From Planctomycetota bacterium (GTDB lineage Bacteria > Planctomycetota > Planctomycetia > Planctomycetales > Planctomycetaceae), in contig JAADHY010000024.1 of assembly GCA_013151585.1 (NCBI GenBank), positions 1 to 11,318 of the forward strand: a stretch of 11,318 bases of DNA, written 5' to 3'. The notes under the pieces were generated by a model. The model did not search any database. It saw only the letters and a list, made by a program, of their open reading frames with translations, and was not told the DNA's origin. A program made the translations under genes and the position numbers. Positions 1-5,304 of the stretch are shown piece by piece (within the stretch, counting starts at the first letter, position 1; each line of letters opens with the position of its first letter).

Positions 1-84
1 GAGAAGAAGGTGGAGAACCATATTGCCGGGTTACACCTTGCGTGCGCCTACTTCACCCTCAGCCGCGCCGGGGTTTTCGGATAG
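1..84 (+). CDS. C-terminal fragment of a probable IS1-like transposase (partial at left edge)
   Basis: The frame open from base 1 to the TAG at 82-84 ends in KVENHIAGLHLACAYFTLSR. This resembles the C-terminal helix of IS1-like DDE transposases, where K-x-E-N-H ... A-L-x-x-x-x-Y-x-F-x-R-x-H is common. The usual R-I-H-x-x-L continuation is missing because the frame stops shortly after the Arg, so this is either a diverged family member or a decayed copy. It lies left of the tRNA remnant, so by the boundary proposed here it belongs to the host chromosome and not to the integrated element. Only 27 residues are visible and the family call rests on similarity by eye. Confidence 0.35.
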   Translation, partial: EKKVENHIAGLHLACAYFTLSRAGVFG

Positions 85-386
85 GCTCTAAATCATCTCG
101 ATGTTAGCAACCCAGCGGCTTGGTATGAACACTCCGGGGCAAGAAGAGTCCCGTCGATCACTGTTTTTTGGAACGTCAGAACTGGCTCTGCGGCAGGTGG
201 TGCTGAAGCCAGCTCAGGTCATGCGTGAACAAGGCCTAGAAGGGGCGAAGCGTGCCCATGCCGGACACTTGCCGAAGCTATCGGCAAGGGAGCCACCGGC
301 ACGGGCGTTCCTTTCCCGGCAGGTTGAGTTTGGCGAACAAGCTGGTCTGGACTCGTGCGGGCCAGTGGCGTCCACAGCCCGCGCAT

Positions 387-421
387 AAAAAAAGCCAGCG
401 ACCTTGGCCAAGATCGCTGCC
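387..421 (-). terminator. Rho-independent terminator, probably of the original tRNA-Glu transcript
   Basis: An inverted repeat at 397-418 pairs AGCGACCTT with AAGATCGCT around the loop GGCC, with one C/A mismatch. Seven A residues at 387-393 become a T tract when read on the minus strand. It lies about 155 bases downstream of the tRNA-Glu 3' end in the sense of that gene, so it plausibly ended the tRNA transcript before integration. No minus-strand protein gene in front of it is convincing. Confidence 0.6.
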
Positions 422-574
422 ATTGAAAGCCCCAAACCGCTGCAAAACCCGACAGGGCCCGAATCGCCAAAACCGTCGATAGGCGGCTGGCCCCAGGCAA
501 CAGCTCTCAGACCGCCAGCGACGTCCGAGTTACCTAAACCGCTTGGCTCCCATGAAGATAGGATGAGCCGCGAA

Positions 575-617
575 TGACCCCGACGGGATTTGAACCCGTG
601 TTACCGGATCGAAAGAA
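575..617 (-). tRNA. 3' half of a tRNA-Glu(UUC) gene, truncated by integration
   Basis: Read on the minus strand, this contains the anticodon loop CTTTCGA (anticodon TTC), the 3' anticodon-stem strand TCCGG, the variable bases TAAC, a perfect T-arm ACGGG-TTCAAAT-CCCGT (599 down to 583), the acceptor strand CGGGGTC and discriminator A at 575. No CCA is encoded. The 5' half is absent: the opposing anticodon-stem strand reads CCGTT where CCGGA would be needed, and no D-arm or matching 5' acceptor strand follows up to 700. A tRNA cut at the anticodon loop is typical of one end of a tyrosine-recombinase element. The functional tRNA should be rebuilt at the other end, beyond the right edge of the window. 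Confidence 0.8.
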
Positions 618-624
618 CGGTAAC
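600..624. other. Putative attachment-site core (att) at the tRNA-Glu anticodon loop
   Basis: GTTACCG at 600-606 and CGGTAAC at 618-624 form a perfect 7-bp inverted repeat separated by 11 bases (607-617) that contain the TTC anticodon loop. Tyrosine recombinases bind paired inverted core sites flanking a short crossover segment, and many such elements use the symmetry of a tRNA anticodon stem. The left arm here comes from the tRNA and the right arm from the element. The integrase gene starts 655 bases away and reads away from this site. Exact crossover positions cannot be set without the other junction. Confidence 0.65.
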
Positions 625-1278
625 CCTGCTGGTCGGCTTGGCAAGCAAGGGAAGACCTGTCAATTCTGCCTTGGAAATCGCTTCGCGCAACGTCGTGGTC
701 TGGGCTTCGATACGGCCGATCCGACGGAGACAGCGAAGTGTAGTCAATCACGCGACAACAAACATGAGATCACCTAGCCGGGCCGGAAGAGTACTTGACA
801 GGCGGCTTTTCTCGTTACAAGATCGCGGCGTACCAACAATTGAATGCAGGAGAAGCGGACGATGACCGAAATCGCTCGGATCCCTGTCTCTGGATCAACT
901 GGCCCACATGGGGCCAGAGCCGAGTCAAGGCCATCGCCCGTGCGCGCGACGACCGGGTGATGGCGCGGTCATCGTCCACGCCATTTGCTCGGCTCTGGTC
1001 TTTCCCATTGGAGGAGCTGACTAGCCGGTGGGCCAACGGCTTGGCGAATACGGGCCCCTGCTCTGCCGGCGTAATTGGTCTGTCGCTTGGCGCGATCGCG
1101 ACGGTTGCGCCAAGCGACGGCTCCTCACATTCGACCCGCGCGCCTCTTGCCTTGCCGATCTGAACGGAGCGACTGGTGCGCGCGATGGAGCCGAACAACA
1201 GTTCTGCCGATCAAGAATGGAGCTGGGAGCGGCTGACACGGTGGTCAGGCCATGCGGCCTTTCGCCAAGGAGCCAACG
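625..1278. other. Stretch between att core and integrase with no convincing gene
   Basis: Open frames here show no recognisable domain and none has both a good ribosome-binding site and a plausible protein. By position it should hold integrase arm-binding sites and the integrase promoter. A TTGACA at 795-800 lacks a good -10 partner. Two inverted repeats stand out: CTGGCCC/GGGCCAG (899-917, 5-base gap) and the 12-bp repeat at 1082-1118, listed separately. Confidence 0.5.
1082..1118. repeat. 12-bp perfect inverted repeat upstream of the integrase
   Basis: GTCGCTTGGCGC (1082-1093) and GCGCCAAGCGAC (1107-1118) are exact reverse complements around a 13-base spacer. Extra T-G and C-G pairs can form just outside. 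No T tract follows, so it is not a canonical terminator. It could be an operator or a recombinase or excisionase site 160 bases before the integrase start, or an RNA hairpin in its leader. Confidence 0.5.
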
Positions 1279-2373
1279 ATGGCAGTCAGCCTGAAATTGC
1301 ACGATCCGCAGAGACCGTCGGGCATCTGGCCTCCTTTACCTGCTGGCGGCGAGCTCACGGTGCGCGAATTCTACGACGCGCACTTGCTGCCGAGACGAAA
1401 GTTGCAGCGCAAAAAGCGGACGATCGAATCAGACTATTCCGCAATCAGCGGTTGGGAAAAGTATGGTCGATCCTGTATGAAGCGCTGGATCACCGACCGG
1501 TGGGGACGGCTCACGTACGAGATCACGTCGGACCAATTGCTGACAGATCCCCCCATCGCGATTATCGTCGACGACGACTTGCTGCGGTTTCAGTCCCATC
1601 TGATCGATCGCGGCCTTACCGCCGCGACGGCGAACAAAATCCTGCGGACGCTCGACCCGATCTTTGCCGAAGCGTTGCGGCGCGGCGCCATCCTGCGGCA
1701 GCCATGCTGGGAGCGGATTCACCAATCTGTCAGCCAACCCTTTATTCCAAGCGAAGACGAAGTCGTGAGGCTTTATCTGGCCTGCGCGGACGCGCAATGG
1801 CCGACCGGCCGATTGCCGCGCACCGATCCGACGGCTTACTGGCGGTCGATCATTGTTTTCCTAAGCAACTACGGTTTGCGGTTCGGGGACATGCGCTGGC
1901 TGAGGTGGGGCGACGGCATCGATTTGGATGCCCGGCGATTGTGTTGGGTTGCCCAGAAGACGGAGCGACATTATCCGTTCGCCCAGGTGGTGCCGCTGAA
2001 CGATATTACGTTGCGGCACTTGCGGCCGGTGGGCCGGTCGAGCGGCCCCGTGTGGCTGTGGATGGCCAGCTCATCCAAATGGCATCGTCGGTGGAACGAT
2101 CTGGTGCAGCTTGCCGGCGTCTCTCGCAAAAAACAGAACGCTCGCGGCCACAAGATCGAGCTCTTCAGTCCTCACGCGCTGCGGCGTTGGTGCAACCAGC
2201 GGCTGAACGACCACAGTCCCGCGGCCGGCAATTGGCTGCTAGGCCATGGAGTGGATCCGAAGCATCGCGTCAACAGCCTCCATTATTCGCGCATCTACGA
2301 GGCGCCCGACCGCGTTGCCAAAGCGATTTTGACTTTGCCGCAGCCGGATGTCTTTTGGCAATTTGCCCCTTGA
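1279..2373 (+). CDS. int: Tyrosine recombinase / phage integrase
   Basis: Site-specific recombinase that would integrate and excise the element at the tRNA-Glu site. The 364-residue product has the catalytic set of the family: Arg201 in NYGLRFGDMRWL, a beta-hairpin Lys227 in AQKTERHYP, His299 and Arg302 in SPHALRRW, His323 in WLLGHG, and the nucleophile Tyr336 in LHYSRIY. The N-terminal part (about 25-135) matches the place of the SAM-like core-binding domain. ATG 1279 is chosen over the in-frame ATG at 1252 because AGGAG lies six bases before it. Length is normal. It reads away from the att core and is followed by a terminator at 2472-2543. A longer open frame overlaps it in another frame but shows no motifs. 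The family is clear; the target is inferred from the neighbouring tRNA remnant. Confidence 0.93.
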   Translation: MAVSLKLHDPQRPSGIWPPLPAGGELTVREFYDAHLLPRRKLQRKKRTIESDYSAISGWEKYGRSCMKRWITDRWGRLTYEITSDQLLTDPPIAIIVDDDLLRFQSHLIDRGLTAATANKILRTLDPIFAEALRRGAILRQPCWERIHQSVSQPFIPSEDEVVRLYLACADAQWPTGRLPRTDPTAYWRSIIVFLSNYGLRFGDMRWLRWGDGIDLDARRLCWVAQKTERHYPFAQVVPLNDITLRHLRPVGRSSGPVWLWMASSSKWHRRWNDLVQLAGVSRKKQNARGHKIELFSPHALRRWCNQRLNDHSPAAGNWLLGHGVDPKHRVNSLHYSRIYEAPDRVAKAILTLPQPDVFWQFAP

Positions 2374-2471
2374 TTACAACGAAGCCCGGTAAGCCAGCGA
2401 CGTCGGTTGCGCGCTGCCTCGCCGACGTGGCCGCTGTGCCCTGCCCGCGGACTGCTTTTCTGGAACCCTCT

Positions 2472-2543
2472 CGCCCGTCGGGGCCATCCGACGACTTCGT
2501 CTCTGTCCGGTCGACGAGTCCTCCCCCCCGACGGGCGTTTTTT
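2472..2543 (+). terminator. Terminator with long branched stem after the integrase
   Basis: CGCCCGTCGGGG (2472-2483) pairs perfectly with CCCCGACGGGCG (2526-2537), and six T residues follow (2538-2543). The 42-base interior has its own short hairpin, GACGA-CT-TCGTC, so the structure is larger than an ordinary terminator loop. It sits 98 bases after the integrase stop and 56 before the next start, insulating the integrase from the cargo genes. Confidence 0.7.
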
Positions 2544-2599
2544 CGTCGTTATCGCGTCGTTCTTTCTCCGCGAAAACGAAATCGGGAAAAGGAGCCGCA

Positions 2600-2857
2600 A
2601 TGAATCGGAAGCTCTGGGACGACCCTCGGATTGCGCACCTGGCCGCCGTCCTGGACGTCCCCCGGCCGGCCATCATCGGCGCCGTTTGGCGGGTGTGGTG
2701 GCTGAGAGACGAATACGGCGTCGAAGACGTGATCCCACAGGCAACACCGTGCGCGCTGGACATACTGGTCGAAGTTCCCGGCTTCACAAACGAGATGATT
2801 GCCGTCGGCCTGTTAACCAAGACTGAGGATGGTATTCGCGTGGAACTGTGGGACTGA
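2600..2857 (+). CDS. Small hypothetical protein, possible replisome-organizer-type N-terminal domain
   Basis: The 85-residue product begins MNRKLWDDPRIAHLAAVLDV and continues with an A-x-x-G-x-x-W-R-x-W-W segment at about 24-34. The pattern of short helices (asp-pro-arg ... leu-ala ... leu-x-val, then a Gly-x-x-Trp helix, then a later hydrophobic helix ending in G-L-L) recalls the N-terminal winged-helix of phage replisome organizer proteins, but here it would stand alone, so this is only a suggestion. AAGGAG lies just upstream of ATG 2600. It is the first gene after the integrase terminator and precedes the next gene by 28 bases, so the two are probably co-transcribed. Confidence 0.7.
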   Translation: MNRKLWDDPRIAHLAAVLDVPRPAIIGAVWRVWWLRDEYGVEDVIPQATPCALDILVEVPGFTNEMIAVGLLTKTEDGIRVELWD

Positions 2858-2885
2858 ACGGTCCGCGTTGGCATCGGAGCGGAAA

Positions 2886-3215
2886 ATGTCGCATCAGAAC
2901 GCATATCGGTCGGTGGAGGAGTATCGGCGCCTGTTGCGCGAGGAGCTTGACCGAATGTACCGAGAGGCCTGCCGTGCGGAAACGAACCGTAAGCCGCAGG
3001 CCGCGACGATGAGCTATCAATCGTGGATCGAGGGTCCGCGATTCATGGGCCGGCTCGATTGGTGGCTCCAGAACTTGGCGCACCAGTTGGGCCTCAGCAT
3101 CACCGTGCAGCGTCAGACGAGCCTTCTGCGGCAACGCGTCGAGTACACGGTGTCGGGCCCGAGCGAAGGCATTCGGAGATTTCAGGCAGCGATTCGGGAT
3201 TTGGTCAACGACTAG
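2886..3215 (+). CDS. Hypothetical protein
   Basis: The 109-residue product starts MSHQNAYRSVEEYRRLLREE. ATG 2886 is preferred to the in-frame ATG 2829 because GGAG lies six bases upstream and the earlier start would overlap the previous gene. The first 40 residues form an amphipathic, highly charged helix (RSVEEYRRLLREELDRMYREA). The rest contains WIEGPRFMGRLDWWLQNLAHQLG and alternating hydrophobic segments that could form a small alpha/beta domain. No family is recognised. Its stop codon at 3213-3215 directly abuts the tRNA-like gene at 3216, so transcription of this gene would also produce that RNA. Confidence 0.7.
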   Translation: MSHQNAYRSVEEYRRLLREELDRMYREACRAETNRKPQAATMSYQSWIEGPRFMGRLDWWLQNLAHQLGLSITVQRQTSLLRQRVEYTVSGPSEGIRRFQAAIRDLVND

Positions 3216-3280
3216 CGCGGGCCGATGCTCAGCCCGGTCTCATAAGCCGGGCTTGCCGGGTTCAACTCCCGGGCCCGCTA
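3216..3280 (+). tRNA. tRNA-like gene, anticodon CAU, lacking a normal D-arm
   Basis: Anticodon loop CTCATAA (3239-3245) is closed by CCGGT/GCCGG, extendable to seven pairs. The T-arm CCGGG-TTCAACT-CCCGG (3256-3272) is perfect. Acceptor strands at 3217-3222 and 3273-3278 give six GC pairs, with a C-T mismatch at the first position, and A3280 is the discriminator. Only nine bases (3223-3231) separate the acceptor from the anticodon stem, where about 19 are usual, so the D-arm is reduced to at most a two-pair hairpin. No CCA is encoded. CAU would read Met, or Ile if the C is lysidinylated. It could be a working minimal tRNA, a decoy of a host enzyme, or a decayed gene. The intact pairing elsewhere argues against simple decay. 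Confidence 0.7.
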
Positions 3281-3287
3281 TTTGGTG

Positions 3288-3315
3288 GGTTGAAGGTTGA
3301 GAGTTGAGGGTTGCG
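3288..3315 (+). repeat. Tandem heptamer RGTTGAR repeat
   Basis: Four consecutive 7-mers read GGTTGAA, GGTTGAG, AGTTGAG and GGTTGCG. Two more (AGTTGAG, GGTTGAG) occur at 4397-4410, overlapping the end of another small gene. The array sits between the tRNA-like gene and the start of the next gene and partly replaces its ribosome-binding site. It looks like a dispersed simple-sequence family, not protein-driven. Confidence 0.6.
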
Positions 3316-3317
3316 GA

Positions 3318-3539
3318 ATGATTCCACTGGTCGACAAGTCATGCGGCTGCCAGGTGCAGATCGATCAGGATGGCCGATTGAGGACCTCGACCTTGTGCTG
3401 CCGAGAAGGGCACTCAGCGGATCACGGACCACGCTCCGTTCCCGCACCCGCCGCAGCGGAGGCGGCGGACCGGCACGGCGTGCTGGCCGGCGGAGTCCAG
3501 CCGGCACACTCTGAAACCAGGAGACGGACCGATGAATGA
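3318..3539 (+). CDS. Small Cys-containing hypothetical protein
   Basis: The predicted 73-residue product starts MIPLVDKSCGCQVQIDQDGR and has a C-x-C followed 18 residues later by a CC pair and a His (LCCREGHS), which could be a small metal-binding fold. The C-terminal half is Ala/Pro/Arg-rich and low in information, and may not be structured. ATG 3318 is used because the earlier in-frame ATG lies inside the heptamer repeats; upstream GAGGG is a weak ribosome-binding site. The gene overlaps the next start by eight bases, which suggests coupling. No family is recognised and the reading frame itself is only moderately supported. Confidence 0.5.
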   Translation: MIPLVDKSCGCQVQIDQDGRLRTSTLCCREGHSADHGPRSVPAPAAAEAADRHGVLAGGVQPAHSETRRRTDE

Positions 3540-3813
3540 ACAGGAATGGATTGAGGCGCGTCTCGCCACTTCCGGCTGGTTTGCACTGACGATCCGCTGG
3601 GACGATTCGGTCTGCAATGTTTCCGTCTGGCAGTCGGCAGACTTTCGCGTGTTTCTTTTTGTCTGGCCCGACGGTGCCGAAGCGGTGTTCTTGGACCGAT
3701 CGCTCAAAGGCCAGCCGCGGAAAACTAGATTTGCTTTGACTGACATGATGCTGACACAACTCATTTCGGAACACAGCGAACGAGCACGGACACGGACGGG
3801 TGAGGCTGGCTGA
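3532..3813 (+). CDS. Hypothetical protein
   Basis: The 93-residue product (MNEQEWIEARLATSGWFALTI...) has an amphipathic N-terminal helix followed by alternating hydrophobic segments rich in aromatic residues (SGWFALTIRWDDSVCNVSVWQ, FRVFLFVWPDG). It then has a short helix DMMLTQLISEHSERAR. This looks like a small, folded alpha/beta protein, but no family is recognised. AGGAG at 3519-3523 is well spaced from ATG 3532, and the start overlaps the previous stop. Its last codons lie at the beginning of the GGA-rich stretch upstream of csrA. Confidence 0.7.
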   Translation: MNEQEWIEARLATSGWFALTIRWDDSVCNVSVWQSADFRVFLFVWPDGAEAVFLDRSLKGQPRKTRFALTDMMLTQLISEHSERARTRTGEAG

Positions 3814-3821
3814 CGGATCGG

Positions 3822-3971
3822 CCGGCGGGATGGATTCGCCGGGTCGGGGCACGGACGCCCCGGCCCGCAGGGAGGTCGGGCGAGCCGGAGGCGTGAGGCA
3901 CCGGGTGGATCGGCCGGCTGACACCGGCCGCTGGCCGCGAAAGGAGCGGCGGCCGCGAATGGATCAGGAGG
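3822..3971 (+). promoter_or_regulatory. csrA leader with GGA-presenting hairpins, candidate CsrA-binding region
   Basis: CsrA recognises ANGGA, preferably in hairpin loops. Here CCGGCG/CGCCGG (3822-3827, 3837-3842) closes the loop GGATGGATT. CGGGTCGGGGC/GCCCCGGCCCG (3840-3850, 3857-3867) closes ACGGAC, and GCC/GGC (3884-3892) closes GGA. GCCGC/GCGGC (3934-3938, 3946-3950) closes GAAAGGA. A free ATGGA (3959-3963) directly precedes the AGGAGG ribosome-binding site (3966-3971), which itself contains GGA. Another GC hairpin (3911-3930) lacks GGA. The first two stems overlap by three bases and would compete partly. This fits CsrA autoregulation. High G content makes some GGA motifs expected by chance. 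Confidence 0.5.
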
Positions 3972-3976
3972 TTCCG

Positions 3977-4213
3977 ATGCTTGTCTTGTCACGGAAGATC
4001 GGGGAATCGGTGGTGATGCGTTTGCCGAACGGGCAGCGGATCAAGGTGATGGTGTGCGAGCGGCGGGCGAGCGGAGCGATCGCGTTGGGGTTTGACGCTC
4101 CGGCGTCGGTGGTGATTTTCCGCGAGGAGTTGGCGGGGCGAATGGGAGGACAGGGCGATGGCAACGACAGTGTTGCGTCGACCGGTGCGGCGCTTGGTCG
4201 ACGTGCGGGATGA
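3977..4213 (+). CDS. csrA: CsrA/RsmA carbon storage regulator family protein
   Basis: RNA-binding translational regulator that acts as a dimer on GGA sites overlapping ribosome-binding sites. The product starts MLVLSRKIGESVVMRLPNGQ, the canonical first strand (M-L-x-L-x-R-K/R-x-G-E-S). It continues through IKVMVCERRASGAIALGFDAP and VVIFREEL, whose Arg49 corresponds to the RNA-contacting Arg44 of E. coli CsrA. A three- to four-residue insertion (RLPNGQR) lengthens the first loop. The 78-residue length exceeds the usual 60 or so, and the extra tail (GGQGDGNDSVASTGAALGRRAG) coincides with a 56-base overlap with the next gene. ATG 3977 is set by AGGAGG five bases upstream. Carried on a mobile element, it may retune host or element mRNAs (inference). 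Confidence 0.93.
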   Translation: MLVLSRKIGESVVMRLPNGQRIKVMVCERRASGAIALGFDAPASVVIFREELAGRMGGQGDGNDSVASTGAALGRRAG

Positions 4214-4409
4214 GTTCGGCCGCGCCGGCCGCATCGTGGTAACGATTTCCGAATCGGGTATCGAGCTACGCGGCCACGGCACGCGCCGCCGGCTGCGCGT
4301 CCACTGGCGAGCCATCGCCCTCGCCGCCACACGCCCGGGCCATATGCCGGGTCGATACTTGCACGACCCGCTGGGGTGGCTGGTGGATGGGGCGAGAGTT
4401 GAGGGTTGA
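4158..4409 (+). CDS. Hypothetical protein overlapping csrA
   Basis: The 83-residue basic product (MATTVLRRPVRRLVDVRDEF...) contains a short repeat of beta-type segments, GRIVVTISESGIELRGHGTRRRLRVHW, reminiscent of a small beta-barrel, but no family is recognised. GGAGGA at 4145-4150 is spaced seven bases from ATG 4158, a strong signal located inside csrA. The 56-base overlap in a different frame suggests translational coupling to csrA. Its last codons lie within two heptamer repeats (4397-4410), so the C-terminus may have been altered by repeat insertion. Confidence 0.65.
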   Translation: MATTVLRRPVRRLVDVRDEFGRAGRIVVTISESGIELRGHGTRRRLRVHWRAIALAATRPGHMPGRYLHDPLGWLVDGARVEG

Positions 4410-4442
4410 GCGTGTAAGGGCGGCGCCGGCGGAGCGGTCTCT

Positions 4443-5291
4443 ATGGCGAGCATGGAGGTCACGGAGGTGCAGCGAACGTTGGATTTTGCGGCGGCGGCGA
4501 AAGCCGAGTACGTGCGGAGCCTTCCGCAGTACCGAGCCATGGCAGCGGTAATAGCGGTCCTGAAAGAGAGCGACGGGCGGGCGCTCAGTCATGGGCAGAT
4601 CGCAGCCCGTGCCGGGGTCTCGGTGGCGACCGTCAAGCGGGCGATCGCCGCGCTACGGGCGACGTCCTGCGTGCAGGTGACCGGGAGGCCGGGGCAGGCG
4701 TCAGTCTACCACGTGATGGACGACGGGCCGTTTGTGGAGGCGGTGGCGGCGAAAAGCAGGCCGGCCAATACGGCGCGCACAGTATTGGCAGCCGTCGGTC
4801 GTACGATCGGCGGTCTGTTTCGGCGCCGAAACGGGTCCGTGACCGAGGTCACGGCGGGGCGTGAGCTAGGTCACGACAGCAGAACCCAGCTCACGAGCCA
4901 GGTCAACCTAGGTCATGACCTAGGTCACGGCGCGTCATTGAATGAGAGATTGAATGAAGAAGAAAAAGAATCAGTCACTCAATCATTGAGGCGCTGTCGC
5001 GACATCAGCGGATTGCCGTCGGTGCCGCTGGAGGTCTGGACGTGCCCGGAGGGAGCTCTGGGACGCGTCCTGCTGGACCACTGGCTGGCGTGGAAAGAAC
5101 GTTACCGCGCCGCAGGGGTGACGGTCAGCGAGTTCGTCGGGGCGGTTCTCGCCACACGCGGCGCCGAACGCACGGACCCGCAGCGCTATTTCGAGAGGTG
5201 CCTGCGGAACGGGGTCCGGCAAGGCTGGATCGTCCGCGGCAGGAGGTTCTGCGACAAATTCAACGCGCGCCACGGCGCGGTGCGACATTGA
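4443..5291 (+). CDS. Winged-helix replication initiator candidate (lambda O-like layout)
   Basis: The 282-residue product has an N-terminal winged helix: LSHGQIAARAGVSVATVKRAIAAL (about 48-71) is a clear helix-turn-helix, followed by a wing, VQVTGRPGQASVYHV (77-91). A flexible linker (about 131-185) is encoded by DNA containing six iteron-like repeats and an AT-rich stretch. A separate C-terminal domain (about 186-275; W-x-x-W-K-E-R-Y, FERCLRNGVRQGWIVRGRRF) could bind a helicase or helicase loader. Initiators such as lambda O bind iterons within their own gene in just this arrangement. ATG 4443 has GGAG eight bases upstream; ATG 4455 is an alternative. A transcription-factor role cannot be excluded, but the iterons favour replication. 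Confidence 0.7.
   Translation: MASMEVTEVQRTLDFAAAAKAEYVRSLPQYRAMAAVIAVLKESDGRALSHGQIAARAGVSVATVKRAIAALRATSCVQVTGRPGQASVYHVMDDGPFVEAVAAKSRPANTARTVLAAVGRTIGGLFRRRNGSVTEVTAGRELGHDSRTQLTSQVNLGHDLGHGASLNERLNEEEKESVTQSLRRCRDISGLPSVPLEVWTCPEGALGRVLLDHWLAWKERYRAAGVTVSEFVGAVLATRGAERTDPQRYFERCLRNGVRQGWIVRGRRFCDKFNARHGAVRH
4842..4930 (+). repeat. Six iteron-like repeats, candidate replication origin inside the initiator gene
   Basis: Units of consensus ASCNAGGTCAYGR start at 4842, 4864, 4884, 4896, 4906 and 4918. They read ACCGAGGTCACGG, AGCTAGGTCACGA, ACCCAGCTCACGA, AGCCAGGTCAACC, ACCTAGGTCATGA and ACCTAGGTCACGG. Each is the right part of a degenerate palindrome GTGACC-NN-GGTCAC, which is perfect at 4839-4852. 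Spacings of 22, 20, 12, 10 and 12 are close to one or two helical turns, placing sites on one DNA face. The units occur in two different codon frames, so the repetition acts at the DNA and not the protein level. A lone AGGTCACGG also occurs at 4456-4464, at the gene start. Confidence 0.75.
4936..4990 (+). other. AT-rich, purine-skewed segment next to the iterons (candidate unwinding element)
   Basis: This 55-base stretch is about one-third GC in otherwise GC-rich DNA and its plus strand is strongly purine-biased between 4937 and 4970. It begins with two 12-base direct repeats (ATTGAATGAGAG, ATTGAATGAAGA at 4937-4960), equal to the iteron spacing, and ends with CTCAAT-C-ATTGAG (4978-4990). An AT-rich, strand-asymmetric segment directly beside the iterons is the arrangement known at ori-lambda, where it melts first. 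It encodes the acidic/polar linker ERLNEEEKESVTQSL. Confidence 0.6.
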
Positions 5292-5304
5292 GAGGGACGG
5301 AGGC

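Noticed and set aside
795..823. TTGACA with CAAGAT at 17-base spacing as an integrase promoter
   Set aside because: The -10 matches only half of the consensus and it lies more than 450 bases before the integrase.
862..960. A 32-codon frame MTEIARIPVSGS with AGGAG upstream
   Set aside because: Good ribosome-binding site, but a short, low-information product crossing an inverted repeat; not enough support for a gene.
1176..2603. A 475-codon open frame overlapping the integrase
   Set aside because: The translation is low-complexity, without any domain, whereas the overlapping frame has all catalytic residues of tyrosine recombinases.
4842..4930. CRISPR-like array
   Set aside because: Repeats are 13 bases with 10-22-base periodicity, inside a coding region, with no spacer-sized unique segments.
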